Positions 49,961 to 59,157 of a stretch of DNA of 64,000 bases are shown one piece after another. The notes beneath the pieces were generated by a model. The model was given only the letters and a program-made list of their open reading frames with translations. It had not been told where the DNA came from and did no database searches. The stretch's first letter is position 1, and every line of letters begins with the position of its first letter. The position numbers and the translations under genes are program-made. This DNA comes from Streptomyces sp. E2N166 (GTDB lineage: Bacteria > Actinomycetota > Actinomycetes > Streptomycetales > Streptomycetaceae): assembly GCF_003671715.1 (NCBI RefSeq), contig NZ_RAIF01000031.1:435689-499688 (forward strand), in the 5' to 3' direction.

Positions 49961-51001
49961 TCAGGCAGCCGCCCGGGGGCTCTTGGTGAGACGGGGCGAG
50001 GGTACGTCATCCGTCTCGGGGTAGTGGCACGCGGTCAGGTGTCCGGCCTTGTTGCCCTCCACCTGCACGAGCGGCGGCGCCTCGGACGCGCACTTCTCCG
50101 TCGCCTTCCAGCAGCGGGTGCGGAAGCGGCAACCCGAGGGCGGGTTGATCGGCGAGGGCACGTCGCCGACGAGCCGGATGCGCTCGCGGGGCGTGTCCTC
50201 CACCGTGGCCTCGGGCACGGCGGACAGCAGGGCGCGCGTGTAGGGGTGGCGCGGGTTGTCGTACAGGTCGTCGCGGTCGGCGATCTCCATGATCTTGCCG
50301 AGGTACATGACCGCGACGCGCTGCGAGAAGTGCCGTACGACGGCGAGGTCGTGGGCGATGAAGACGAAGGCGATGCCCAGCTCCTGCTGCACCTTCTGCA
50401 GCAGGTTCACCACCTGGGCCTGGATGGACACGTCGAGCGCGGAGACCGGCTCGTCGGCCACGATCAGTTTCGGCTCCAGGGCCAGGGCGCGGGCGACCCC
50501 GATGCGCTGGCGCTGACCACCGGAGAACTCGTGCGGGAACCGGTTGAAGTGCTCGGGGCTGAGACCCACGATCTCCAGCAGCTCACGCACCCGGTTCTCG
50601 CGCCCTCCGGCCGGGTTGATGTCGTTGATCTCCATAGGACCGGCGATGATCTTGCCGACCGTCTGGCGCGGGTTCAGGGACGCGTACGGGTCCTGGAAGA
50701 TCATCTGGATCTCGGACCGGATCGGCGCGAGCGCCTTGCGCCCCGCGTGCGTGATGTCCTGGCCCCGGTACACGACCTTGCCGCCCGTGGGCTCCAGCAG
50801 GCGGGTGATCAGCCGGCCGGTCGTCGACTTGCCGCACCCGGACTCGCCGACCAGGCCCAGGCTCTCGCCCTCGCGCACCTGGAAGTCCAGGCCGTCCACC
50901 GCCCGCACGGCTCCGACCGTACGCGAGATGGGGAAGCCGCCCTTGATCGGGAAGTGCTTGGTAAGGCCGCTGACGTCCAGGAGCGTTTCCGCGTTGCTCA
51001 T
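49961..51001 (-). CDS. Oligopeptide ABC ATPase (DppF type), second operon
   Basis: A 346-residue ATPase starting [20 protein letters not shown]. It has [27 protein letters not shown] and the C-terminal [10 protein letters not shown] motif. It is the last gene of a minus-strand five-gene importer operon and the mirror counterpart of the gene at 48703, from which it differs mainly at the two ends. It should dimerise with the ATPase encoded at 51028. Cross-talk with the other operon is possible because the coupling regions are so alike. Confidence 0.92.
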   Translation of the reverse strand: MSNAETLLDVSGLTKHFPIKGGFPISRTVGAVRAVDGLDFQVREGESLGLVGESGCGKSTTGRLITRLLEPTGGKVVYRGQDITHAGRKALAPIRSEIQMIFQDPYASLNPRQTVGKIIAGPMEINDINPAGGRENRVRELLEIVGLSPEHFNRFPHEFSGGQRQRIGVARALALEPKLIVADEPVSALDVSIQAQVVNLLQKVQQELGIAFVFIAHDLAVVRHFSQRVAVMYLGKIMEIADRDDLYDNPRHPYTRALLSAVPEATVEDTPRERIRLVGDVPSPINPPSGCRFRTRCWKATEKCASEAPPLVQVEGNKAGHLTACHYPETDDVPSPRLTKSPRAAA

Positions 51002-51027
51002 GATGGTGAAGTCCTGTCTCTTTTACG

Positions 51028-52065
51028 TCAGTTGAGCCGGGAACCGGCGAAGTCGGCAAACAGCTCCGAGCGCTGGGCCGGGGGAAGGTGGCAGGCGGAG
51101 CCACGGCCCTTGACCACCTCTAGCGCGGGCTGCTCCGAGGAGCACAGCCCGCCTTCGACCTTCTCGACGAAGGCGCACCGCGGGTGGAACCGGCAGCCGG
51201 TGGGCGGGTTGAGCAGCGAGGGCGGCGAGCCCGGGATCGGCGCCAGCGGCACGTCGACCGGTCCGTCCAGGCTGGGCATGGAGCTCATCAGACCCAGCGT
51301 GTACGGGTGCTGCGGGTCGCGCAGCACCTCCTCCTTGGTGCCGCGCTCCACGCACCGGCCGCCGTACATCACCAGGACGTCGTCCGCGATGTCGGCGATG
51401 ACACCGAGGTCGTGGGTGATGAAGACGATGGCCGTGCCGAACTCCTGCTGGAGGTCCTTGAGCAGGTCCATGATCTGCGCCTGGACCGTCACGTCGAGGG
51501 CCGTGGTCGGCTCGTCCGCGATGAGCAGCTCGGGGTCGCAGACCAGCGCCATGGCGATCATCGCGCGCTGGCGCATACCGCCGGAGAACTGGTGCGGATA
51601 GTCGTCCACCCGGACGTCCGGCTGCGGGATGCCCACCCGGCGCAGCATCTCGATCGCCCGGTCCCGGGCCTCCTTCTTGGAGGCGCCGGTGTGCTTGCGG
51701 TACGTCTCGCTGATCTGCTTGCCGACGGTGTGGTACGGCGACAGCGAGGCCAGCGCGTCCTGGAAGATCATCGCCATCTTGTTGCCGCGCAGCCGCTCCA
51801 GCTCCCGCTCGGTGGCGGTGAGCAGGTCCTTGTCGTCGAGGACGATCTCGCCGTCGATCGCGGTGCGGTCCCGGTCGTGCAGGCCCAGGATCGTCAGGTT
51901 GGTGACCGACTTGCCCGAGCCCGACTCGCCCACGATGCCGAGCGTCTTGCCCTTGGCGAGGTCGAAGGAGAGCCCGTCGACGGCCTTGACGATGCCGTCC
52001 TCGGTGGAGAAGTGGACCTTCAGGTCCCTGACGGAGAGGAAGGGCTGCTGTTCGGTGCTCGTCAC
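51028..52065 (-). CDS. Oligopeptide ABC ATPase (DppD type), second operon
   Basis: A 345-residue ATPase starting GTG 52065 ([15 protein letters not shown]) with GGAG seven bases upstream. Walker [15 protein letters not shown] in the Q loop, signature FSGGMRQR, Walker B LLIADEP and ITHD are present, then CRFHPRCAF at the C-terminal end. It is highly similar to the 47629 product, including the shared [10 protein letters not shown] and VGIPQP segments. It starts 47 bp after the permease stop and ends 26 bp before the next ATPase gene. Confidence 0.92.
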   Translation of the reverse strand: MTSTEQQPFLSVRDLKVHFSTEDGIVKAVDGLSFDLAKGKTLGIVGESGSGKSVTNLTILGLHDRDRTAIDGEIVLDDKDLLTATERELERLRGNKMAMIFQDALASLSPYHTVGKQISETYRKHTGASKKEARDRAIEMLRRVGIPQPDVRVDDYPHQFSGGMRQRAMIAMALVCDPELLIADEPTTALDVTVQAQIMDLLKDLQQEFGTAIVFITHDLGVIADIADDVLVMYGGRCVERGTKEEVLRDPQHPYTLGLMSSMPSLDGPVDVPLAPIPGSPPSLLNPPTGCRFHPRCAFVEKVEGGLCSSEQPALEVVKGRGSACHLPPAQRSELFADFAGSRLN

Positions 52066-52112
52066 GGGGACGCTCCAGGAGGTGATGCGGGGTAGGGGGC
52101 TACGGGCGGAGG

Positions 52113-53093
52113 TCAGGCGAGCCGGATCCGCGGGTCGATGAGGGCGTAGACCGCGTCGACGACGATGTTGAAGAGCACGATCGCGCCGGCCGCCAGCACG
52201 GTGACACCGAGCAGCATGGGCAGGTCGCTCTGGTTCACGGACTGGATCGCGAGTCGGCCGATGCCCTGGAGGCTGAAGGTCGTCTCGGTGATGATGGCGC
52301 CGCCGATCAGCACACCGAGGTCGATGCCGAAGAGCGTGACGATCGGGCCCATCGCACCGCGCCAGGCGAAGCGGAAGAAGACGTTGCGCTTGGACAGGCC
52401 CTTGGCCCGTGCGGTGCGCACGTAGTCCTCGCTGAGCTGTTCCACCATCTGGGAGCGCGTCATACGGGTGTAGTTGGCGGTGAAGATGATCGCCAGCACC
52501 AGCCATGGCAGCAACAGTCCGGACATCCAGGCGGCCGGGTTCTCGGTGAGCGGCGTGTACGACGGCTGGCTGAGGACGCCGAGTTCCGAGACCAGGAAGA
52601 ACATCGCGATGTAGCCGACGAAGTAGATCTGCAGCGAGGAGCCGAGCAGCGACACGGAGCTGGCGAACTTGTCCAGGAACTTGCCCTGCTTCAGCGCGGC
52701 GAGCATGCCCGCGCCGACGCCGATGATCAGGAAGACGACGGCCGCGCCGAAGGCGAGCGAGAGGGTCAGCGGCAGCCGGTCCATGATCGTGCCGAAGACG
52801 GGCTCGCGGTTGGCGAAGGAGTAGCCGAGGCACGGCGCGTCGCAGTAGCCGTATCCGGCGTAGTCCCGTCCGGCGAAGACGCCGACGAGCCAGTGCCAGT
52901 ACTGCATCAGGATCGACTCGTCGATGCCCAGGTTCTTCCGGATCTGTTCCAGATTCTCCGGCGTGCAGTTCTTGCCGCAGGACATCATGGCAGGGTCACG
53001 CGGGATGGCGTAGAAGAGCCAGAAGGTGACGGCGCTGATGATCAGCAGGATGACCATCGCACCGGAGACTCGGCGGACTAGGAAGCGGAGCAT
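52113..53093 (-). CDS. Oligopeptide ABC permease (DppB type), second operon
   Basis: A 326-residue permease starting MLRFLVRRVSGAMVILLIIS. It keeps the membrane layout of the 46641 product and its two external cysteine pairs (SCGKNC, GYCDAPC). The cytoplasmic coupling loop reads EDYVRTARAKGLSKRNVFFR. It is fourth from the operon's 3' end. A glycine-rich 105-bp gap separates it from the binding-protein gene upstream. It forms a channel with the permease encoded at 55037. Confidence 0.92.
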   Translation of the reverse strand: MLRFLVRRVSGAMVILLIISAVTFWLFYAIPRDPAMMSCGKNCTPENLEQIRKNLGIDESILMQYWHWLVGVFAGRDYAGYGYCDAPCLGYSFANREPVFGTIMDRLPLTLSLAFGAAVVFLIIGVGAGMLAALKQGKFLDKFASSVSLLGSSLQIYFVGYIAMFFLVSELGVLSQPSYTPLTENPAAWMSGLLLPWLVLAIIFTANYTRMTRSQMVEQLSEDYVRTARAKGLSKRNVFFRFAWRGAMGPIVTLFGIDLGVLIGGAIITETTFSLQGIGRLAIQSVNQSDLPMLLGVTVLAAGAIVLFNIVVDAVYALIDPRIRLA

Positions 53094-53198
53094 GGGGCGT
53101 GACTTTCCGGACGGGGCGCCGTCGCCGGGGGTAAGAGGGGGGTGGGCCGCAGGGGGCGGCCATAAGGGTGGTGGCCGCCCCCCTGGAGTCGTGCGCGC

Positions 53199-54959
53199 TT
53201 ACTTCATCGCGTAGAGCTTGCAGAGCGCGATGCAGGTGTTGCCGGCGTCGTACACGACGTTGCCGATCTTGGATCCGTACATCCAGTTGCGGATGGAGTG
53301 GTAGTCCGGAACGACCGGCGCCAGTTCCATGATCTGACGGTCGATGGCGCCCCAGGCCTTCTTGGCCTCCTCCGGGTCCGCGATCTTGGAGGCCGCGTCG
53401 ATCGCCTTGTTGACGCCCGTGTCGTTCAGCTGGGCGTAGTTGTTGCGGCCGTCGCCGATGTTCTTGCCGTGCCAGCAGGGGAAGAAGACGGAGTAGCCGT
53501 TCGGCCAGTCCGGGCTCCAGCCGGCGGCGAACAGGTCGTAGCCGTTCTCGATGTCGCCGATCTGGGTGTAGAAGGTCGACTTGTCGACCTGCTTGTTGAC
53601 GACCTTGAAGCCGGCCTCTTCCAGGGCGTTCTTGATCGCGACGGCCTGCTTGACCGAGTTGTCCGACTGCTGGTAGGCGATCACCAGCTTCTGGCCGACC
53701 TTGCCGGCCTCCTTCAGCAGCGCCTTGGCCTTGGCCGGGTCGCCGCCGGGCTTCTTGGTCGTGCCGTACAGGTCGAACTGCTCGTAGCCGGGAGTCACGG
53801 GGCTCATGATCGTGGTGGCGATCTCGCTGACGGAGGCGCCGCCCTTGATCGTCTGGAGCTGCTGGTGCGGCCAGGCGTAGTTGATGGCCTGACGGACCTT
53901 GAGGTCCGTGATGCGCGTGGTGTTGATCGGCCAGTAGTAGGTGACCGTGTCGACCTGGGTGAGGACGCGCTTCTTCAGCTCGGCGTTGGTGAGCACCTGG
54001 GCGATGCGCTCGGGAGCGACCTCGTTGAAGATCGCCATCGCGTACTTGTCGTTGCCCGAGTCCGCGATGAAGCGGTCGGTCGCGGCCAGCTGCTGGAAGC
54101 CGAACTGGAAGTGGAACTTGTCCGGGTACGCGTTGCGGATCGGGTCCGTCTTCGGGTCCCAGTGCTCGTTGCGCACGTAGGTCAGGGACTTGCCGACGCT
54201 GCGGCTCTCGATCTTGTACGGACCGCAGGAGAACGGGCGCTTGTCGTACTTCTCCTTGGTGTCGTGCTTCTTCGGCACCAAGGAGTAACCGCGCATGGCG
54301 ACGGTGTAGTTGAAGTCACCGCGCGCCTCGTTGAGGCGGAAGGTGATGGTCCGGCCGTCGATCTCGATCGAGTCGAGGTGCTTGTCGTCGTACGGGCCTT
54401 CGTACTTGTCGGCACCCTCGAGCCACGACTGGACGTAGATCGGACCCTCGGTGATGAACGAGGCGTAGAGGCGCTCGAAGGTGTGACGGACGTCGTCCAT
54501 CGTGACCTCGGAGCCGTCCTCCCACTTCAGCCCCTCCTTCACGGTGAAGGACCAGGTCTTGCCGCCGTCCTTCATCGTGCCGGCGTCGGTGGCGGCGTCG
54601 CCGACGAGGGTGGTGGCGCCCTTGTCGTCGATCTTGTAGCCGGTCAGACCGCGCATGATCGGCACCGTGATGGCGCCCTCGGTCGACACGTAGATCTGAC
54701 CCGGGTCCATGTGGTCCATGTCGAACTGGTCGAGCGAGTAGACCGTCCCGCCCTTCACCGCACCCTTGACCTCGGGGGCCGGACCGGTCGAATCGGCCTT
54801 GGTGCCGACCGGGATGTCCACGGTCTTGGTGCCGCTGACCTTGGGAGCGTCGTTCTTGGCCGAGCCGCCCTTGTCTTCACCGCCGCAGGCGGTCAGGACC
54901 GAGGACGAGGCCGCGACGACACCGGTCGCTATGAGGAAGTTTCTGCGGGAGAAAGCCAT
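53199..54959 (-). CDS. Tat-exported oligopeptide-binding lipoprotein, second operon
   Basis: A 586-residue family-5 solute-binding protein. The signal peptide has a twin-arginine motif (SRRNFLIA) and lipobox Cys25 (VLTAC), so it is probably exported folded by the Tat route, unlike the Sec-type signal of the 44726 paralogue. The binding fold starts at GGTVYSLDQFD and shares MDHMDPGQIYVSTEG with the paralogue. Late cysteines (CWHGKN and CIALCKLYAMK) may form disulfides. ATG 54959 is preferred. A TTG four codons upstream is possible. Sequence divergence from the paralogue suggests a different peptide ligand. Confidence 0.9.
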   Translation of the reverse strand: MAFSRRNFLIATGVVAASSSVLTACGGEDKGGSAKNDAPKVSGTKTVDIPVGTKADSTGPAPEVKGAVKGGTVYSLDQFDMDHMDPGQIYVSTEGAITVPIMRGLTGYKIDDKGATTLVGDAATDAGTMKDGGKTWSFTVKEGLKWEDGSEVTMDDVRHTFERLYASFITEGPIYVQSWLEGADKYEGPYDDKHLDSIEIDGRTITFRLNEARGDFNYTVAMRGYSLVPKKHDTKEKYDKRPFSCGPYKIESRSVGKSLTYVRNEHWDPKTDPIRNAYPDKFHFQFGFQQLAATDRFIADSGNDKYAMAIFNEVAPERIAQVLTNAELKKRVLTQVDTVTYYWPINTTRITDLKVRQAINYAWPHQQLQTIKGGASVSEIATTIMSPVTPGYEQFDLYGTTKKPGGDPAKAKALLKEAGKVGQKLVIAYQQSDNSVKQAVAIKNALEEAGFKVVNKQVDKSTFYTQIGDIENGYDLFAAGWSPDWPNGYSVFFPCWHGKNIGDGRNNYAQLNDTGVNKAIDAASKIADPEEAKKAWGAIDRQIMELAPVVPDYHSIRNWMYGSKIGNVVYDAGNTCIALCKLYAMK

Positions 54960-55036
54960 GGTGAACCCCAAGGGTGGTCATGCGGGACGGAGATGGCCGG
55001 CCGGACTCCTGTGTACGGACCGGAGGGAGTAACGGG

Positions 55037-56065
55037 TCAGCGCTTGGACTTCGGGTCGAGTGCGTCGCGCACCGAGTCGCCGAGCAGGTTGAAGGCGAGG
55101 ACGAAGAGCACCATCGACAGGCCCGGGAAGAGCATGAAGGTGATGTCCTCGGTGTAGAACTGGGCGCCGCGCTGGATCATGACGCCCCAGTCCGGGGTCG
55201 GGTCGATCATGCCGACGCCGAGGAAGGCCAGACCCGCCTCAGCGGTCACGAAGGCCGGGAGCATCAGCGTGGACTGGATGATGATCGGCGTCCACAGGTT
55301 GGGCAGCAGCTCCTTGAAGACGATCCGCCGCGGCGACGCTCCCGTGACCTTGGCGGCCTCCACGAACTCCCGCTCGCGCAGGCCGAGTACCTGGCCGCGC
55401 AGCAGTCGGGCGAGGGAGGCCCAGCCGAAGCCGGCCAGCACGATGATCAGGGAGATGGCACGGAGCCAGGTCGGGATGTTCTCGTCGGGGGCGACGAAGA
55501 GGCCGTAGATGACCGGCATGAAGGCGATGAAGAACAGCGTGGACGGGAACGACAGCAGGATGTCGATGACCCGGCCGACGAAGTAGTCCGTCTTGCCGCC
55601 AAGATAGCCCGCCGTGATGCCGATCACGATACCGAGGAGCGCGGTGAGCAGGGTGGCGGCCACCGCGATGCCCAGCGAGGTCCGGATGCCGTACAGGAGG
55701 AAGGTGAAGACGTCCCGGCCGAGCTGCGGCTCGATGCCGAACCAGAACTCCGAGCTCATGCCGCCGTTGGGACCGGCCGGGTACGAGAAGGCGTCGAGCA
55801 GTTCGGGGCGCTGGCTCGCGTACGTGGTGTAAGGGTCCTTGCCGTACAGCTTGGCTATGAGCGGCGCGGCGAGCGCGATCACGAAGAAGAAGAGCACGAT
55901 GCACGCGGATATGACACCCGCGCGGTCGCGCTTGAAGCGCTTCCAGGCCAGTCGGCCCGGTGAACGGCTCTCGCTGCCCTGATTGGTGGTGGGCGTGGGC
56001 GACTTGACGACGCTCTCGTCGGTCACCTCGAGCGGGGCAGCCGCTGATGGAGTTGGGGGGGTCAT
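55037..56065 (-). CDS. Oligopeptide ABC permease (DppC type), second operon
   Basis: A 342-residue permease and first gene of the minus-strand operon. After about 50 cytoplasmic residues the first helix reads VISACIVLFFFVIALAAPLI. The external FWFGIEPQLGRDVFTFLLYG and the loop EAAKVTGASPRRIVFKELLP match the 43589 product closely. The order permease-binding protein-permease-ATPase-ATPase is the same as in the bldK-like operon, in opposite orientation. Its leader (56066 on) has no clear promoter. Confidence 0.92.
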   Translation of the reverse strand: MTPPTPSAAAPLEVTDESVVKSPTPTTNQGSESRSPGRLAWKRFKRDRAGVISACIVLFFFVIALAAPLIAKLYGKDPYTTYASQRPELLDAFSYPAGPNGGMSSEFWFGIEPQLGRDVFTFLLYGIRTSLGIAVAATLLTALLGIVIGITAGYLGGKTDYFVGRVIDILLSFPSTLFFIAFMPVIYGLFVAPDENIPTWLRAISLIIVLAGFGWASLARLLRGQVLGLREREFVEAAKVTGASPRRIVFKELLPNLWTPIIIQSTLMLPAFVTAEAGLAFLGVGMIDPTPDWGVMIQRGAQFYTEDITFMLFPGLSMVLFVLAFNLLGDSVRDALDPKSKR

Positions 56066-56598
56066 GGTGCTCCTGGCCCAAGGGAGGGGCTGATGACTCC
56101 GCAGGGCGTCCCCCTACGGGCTACGCCGGACTTTTTCAACGCAATTCGTTCAAGGTCAATAAAATCCCGCTCGGCTTGGCTTTCTCTTTACTTTCTTTAC
56201 CTCTCCTTGGGTGAACCATAGCTACGCGTGTAGCGTGCCGTGATCGATCCGTGCCTTATAGCGGGCCAAATGGACTAATCGGGCAAGGCGTTCGTTATGC
56301 GGACGCCGAGTCGTCGGAATGTGTACACGAGGGGTTCGTAATCCAACGGTTCCGCATCGGATGGTGAGGATCCATTGCGCCGGGATTCAGGAATCTTCGC
56401 CGCGGCATACATGGGCTCACCCCGACATCGCCCCGACACCCCGTCAGGCATCGCCGGTCGACTGTTGGGTTCCTCCAAAAGGAGGTATGCGTGTGCGATG
56501 TGCCCCTTTTGCCCTGATGCTGGCCGGTAATGGATCAGCGGACGAGTCAGCGAACGAGTCGAACGAGTCGAACGAGTCAGGGCACGAGGAGGCACTCC
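56066..56598. other. Divergent region between second and third peptide operons
   Basis: The 533-bp region is A+T-rich for this genome at 56135-56215 (runs of CTTTACTTTCTTTACC). It includes GCTAC-GCGT-GTAGC (56221-56234) and the tandem nonamers at 56551-56577. The frames running through it, including the 5' extension of the binding-protein frame to 56530, lack ribosome sites. Promoters for both operons must lie here, but I cannot place them. Confidence 0.5.
56551..56577. repeat. Three tandem copies of CGAACGAGT
   Basis: Exact nonamers start at 56551, 56560 and 56569, with degenerate copies on each side (GACGAGT at 56541, GCACGAGG at 56582). They end 22 bases before the binding-protein start codon, inside its mRNA leader or promoter. 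Confidence 0.85.
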
Positions 56599-58224
56599 AT
56601 GCGCGGAGCCAGGCACGCCAGATGGGCCGCATGCGCGGCGGCGGCGGCCCTCGCGGCGACCGCCTGCGGAGGCGGGGGCGGCAGCGGCGGAGACACGAGC
56701 GCGGTCCTCAGCTCCTCCTGGGGCGACCCGCAGAACCCGCTGGAGCCGGCCAACACCAATGAGGTGCAGGGCGGCAAGGTCCTCGACATGATCTTCCGGG
56801 GGCTGAAGAAGTACGACCCCGAGACCGGCGAGGCGCAGAACATGCTCGCCGAGAAGATCGAGACCTCCGACTCGCAGAACTTCACGATCACGGTCAAGGA
56901 CGGCTGGACCTTCAGCAACGGCGAGAAGGTCACCGCCCAGTCCTTCGTGGACGCCTGGAACTACGGCGCGAGCCTGAAGAACAACCAGCGCAACGCCTAC
57001 TTCTTCGCGTACATCGACGGCTACGACAAGACCCACCCGGAGAGCGGCGGGCAGAGCGCCGACACACTCTCCGGGCTGAAGGTGACCGGCCCCCGCACCT
57101 TCACCGTCAAGCTCAGCCAGAAGTTCTCGACCTTCCCCGACACCCTCGGCTACCCGGCCTTCGCGCCCCTGCCCCGCGCCTTCTTCGACGACCACGACGC
57201 CTGGGTGCAGAAGCCGGTCGGCAACGGCCCGTACATGGTGGACAACTACGCGCGCGGCTCCCAGATGTCCCTGCGCACGTGGGAGGAGTACCCGGGCCCC
57301 GACAAGGCGCAGAACGGCGGCGTCGACCTCAAGGTCTACACCGACAACAACACGGCCTACACCGACCTGATGGCCGGCAACCTCGACCTCGTCGACGACG
57401 TCCCCGCCGCCCAGCTCAAGAACGTGAAGAACGACCTCGGTGACCGGTACATCAACACCCCGGCCGGCATCATCCAGACGCTCGCGTTCCCGTTCTACGA
57501 CAACGACTGGAGCAAGCCCGGCTCCGAGAAGGTCCGCAAGGGCCTGTCCATGGCGATCGACCGCAAGCAGATCACGGACACGATCTTCCAGCAGACCCGC
57601 ACCCCGGCCACCGACTGGACCTCACCCGTCCTCGGCGAGGACGGCGGCTACCAGGCCGGCCTGTGCGGCGAGGCCTGCGAGTACAAGCCGGACGAGGCCA
57701 AGAAGCTGATCAGCGAGGGCGGCGGACTGCCCGGCGGCCAGGTCAAGATCACGTACAACGCCGACACCGGATCCCACGGGCAGTGGGTCGACGCGGTCTG
57801 CAACTCCATCAACAACGCCCTGGACAACGACCGCGCCTGCGCGGGCAACCCGGTCGGCACCTTCGCCGACTTCCGCAACCAGATCACCGACCGGAAGATG
57901 AGCGGCCCCTTCCGCGCCGGCTGGCAGATGGACTACCCCCTCATCCAGAACTTCCTCCAGCCGCTCTACTACACCAACGCCTCCTCGAACGACGGCAAGT
58001 GGTCCAGCCAGAAGTTCGACGACCTCGTCGACAAGGCCAACGCCGAGACCGACACCCCCAAGGCCGTCGGCCTCTTCCAGCAGGCCGAGGAGGTCCTGCG
58101 GGACGAGATGGGCGCCATCCCGCTCTGGTACCAGAACGGCAGCGCGGGCTACTCGGACCGGCTGTCCAACGTGCAGCTCAACCCGTTCAGCGTCCCGGTC
58201 TACAACGAGATCAAGGTCGGCTGA
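56599..58224 (+). CDS. Oligopeptide-binding lipoprotein, third operon
   Basis: A 541-residue family-5 solute-binding protein. ATG 56599 follows GAGGAGG. The signal peptide MRGARHARWAACAAAAALAA ends at lipobox Cys23 (ATACGGG), then a short glycine linker. The binding fold includes SSWGDPQNPLEPANTNEVQG near the start and WYQNGSAGYSD near the end, as in OppA/XP55-type proteins of Streptomyces. It delivers peptides to the permeases encoded 9 bp downstream. Here the binding protein comes first, the classical opp order, unlike the two preceding operons. Confidence 0.92.
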   Translation: MRGARHARWAACAAAAALAATACGGGGGSGGDTSAVLSSSWGDPQNPLEPANTNEVQGGKVLDMIFRGLKKYDPETGEAQNMLAEKIETSDSQNFTITVKDGWTFSNGEKVTAQSFVDAWNYGASLKNNQRNAYFFAYIDGYDKTHPESGGQSADTLSGLKVTGPRTFTVKLSQKFSTFPDTLGYPAFAPLPRAFFDDHDAWVQKPVGNGPYMVDNYARGSQMSLRTWEEYPGPDKAQNGGVDLKVYTDNNTAYTDLMAGNLDLVDDVPAAQLKNVKNDLGDRYINTPAGIIQTLAFPFYDNDWSKPGSEKVRKGLSMAIDRKQITDTIFQQTRTPATDWTSPVLGEDGGYQAGLCGEACEYKPDEAKKLISEGGGLPGGQVKITYNADTGSHGQWVDAVCNSINNALDNDRACAGNPVGTFADFRNQITDRKMSGPFRAGWQMDYPLIQNFLQPLYYTNASSNDGKWSSQKFDDLVDKANAETDTPKAVGLFQQAEEVLRDEMGAIPLWYQNGSAGYSDRLSNVQLNPFSVPVYNEIKVG

Positions 58225-58233
58225 GGGGGCGCC

Positions 58234-59157
58234 ATGGGACGCTACGTCGTCCGGCGGCTGCTCCAGATGATCCCGGTCTTCATCGGGGCCACGCTGCTGA
58301 TCTTCCTGATGGTCAACGTGATGGGCGACCCCATCGCCGGCCTGTGCGGCGACCGGGAGTGCGATCCGGCGACGGCCGCGCAGCTGCGGCACGAGTTCGG
58401 TCTCGACCAGCCCGTGTGGCAGCAGTACCTGACCTACATGGGCAACGTCTTCACCGGCGACTTCGGCACCGCCTTCAACGGTCAGCCGGTCACCGAGCTG
58501 ATGGGCACGGCGTTCCCGGTCACCATCCGGCTCACCATCATCGCCATCCTCTTCGAGATCGTCGTCGGTATCGTCCTCGGCGTCGTCACGGGCCTGCGCC
58601 GCGGGCGGCCCGTCGACACCGGCGTCCTGCTGCTCACGCTGGTCGTCATCTCCGTCCCCACCTTCGTCACCGGCCTCCTCCTCCAGCTCCTGCTCGGCGT
58701 CAAGTGGGGCTGGATCGACCCGGCCGTCTCCTCCGAGGCCCCCTTCCGCGAGCTGATCGTCCCCGGCCTGGTCCTCGCCTCGGTCTCCCTGGCGTACGTC
58801 ACCCGGCTGACCCGTACCTCCATCGCGGAGAACCGGCGCTCCGACTACGTCCGCACCGCCATCGCCAAGGGCCTGCCCCGCCACCGGGTCATCACCCGGC
58901 ACCTGCTGCGCAACTCCCTGATCCCCGTCGTCACCTTCATCGGCACCGACATCGGCGCCCTGATGGGCGGCGCCATCGTCACCGAGCGGATCTTCAACAT
59001 CCACGGCGTCGGCTACCAGCTCTACCAGGGCATCCTCCGGCAGAACACGCAGACCGTCGTCGGCTTCGTCACCGTCCTGGTCCTCGTCTTCCTCGTCGCC
59101 AACCTCGTCGTCGACCTCCTGTACGCCGTACTCGACCCGAGGATCCGCTATGCCTGA
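58234..59157 (+). CDS. Oligopeptide ABC permease (DppB/OppB type), third operon
   Basis: A 307-residue permease starting MGRYVVRRLLQMIPVFIGAT, with the first helix at 10-30. A periplasmic-side stretch GLCGDRECDPA is followed by GDFGTAFNGQPVTELM. The coupling loop SDYVRTAIAKGLPRHRVITR lies near residue 207 and the C terminus reads AVLDPRIRYA. It overlaps the next permease gene by eight bases. It should form the channel with it. The substrate range is unknown. Confidence 0.93.
   Translation: MGRYVVRRLLQMIPVFIGATLLIFLMVNVMGDPIAGLCGDRECDPATAAQLRHEFGLDQPVWQQYLTYMGNVFTGDFGTAFNGQPVTELMGTAFPVTIRLTIIAILFEIVVGIVLGVVTGLRRGRPVDTGVLLLTLVVISVPTFVTGLLLQLLLGVKWGWIDPAVSSEAPFRELIVPGLVLASVSLAYVTRLTRTSIAENRRSDYVRTAIAKGLPRHRVITRHLLRNSLIPVVTFIGTDIGALMGGAIVTERIFNIHGVGYQLYQGILRQNTQTVVGFVTVLVLVFLVANLVVDLLYAVLDPRIRYA

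Noticed and set aside
54286..54288. TAA on plus strand in the Tat-exported binding-protein gene as a possible TTA (bldA-dependent) leucine codon
   Set aside because: It spans the Gly-Tyr codons (GGT TAC) of the gene, so it is out of frame. Other TTA triplets noticed (10841, 45610) are also out of frame.
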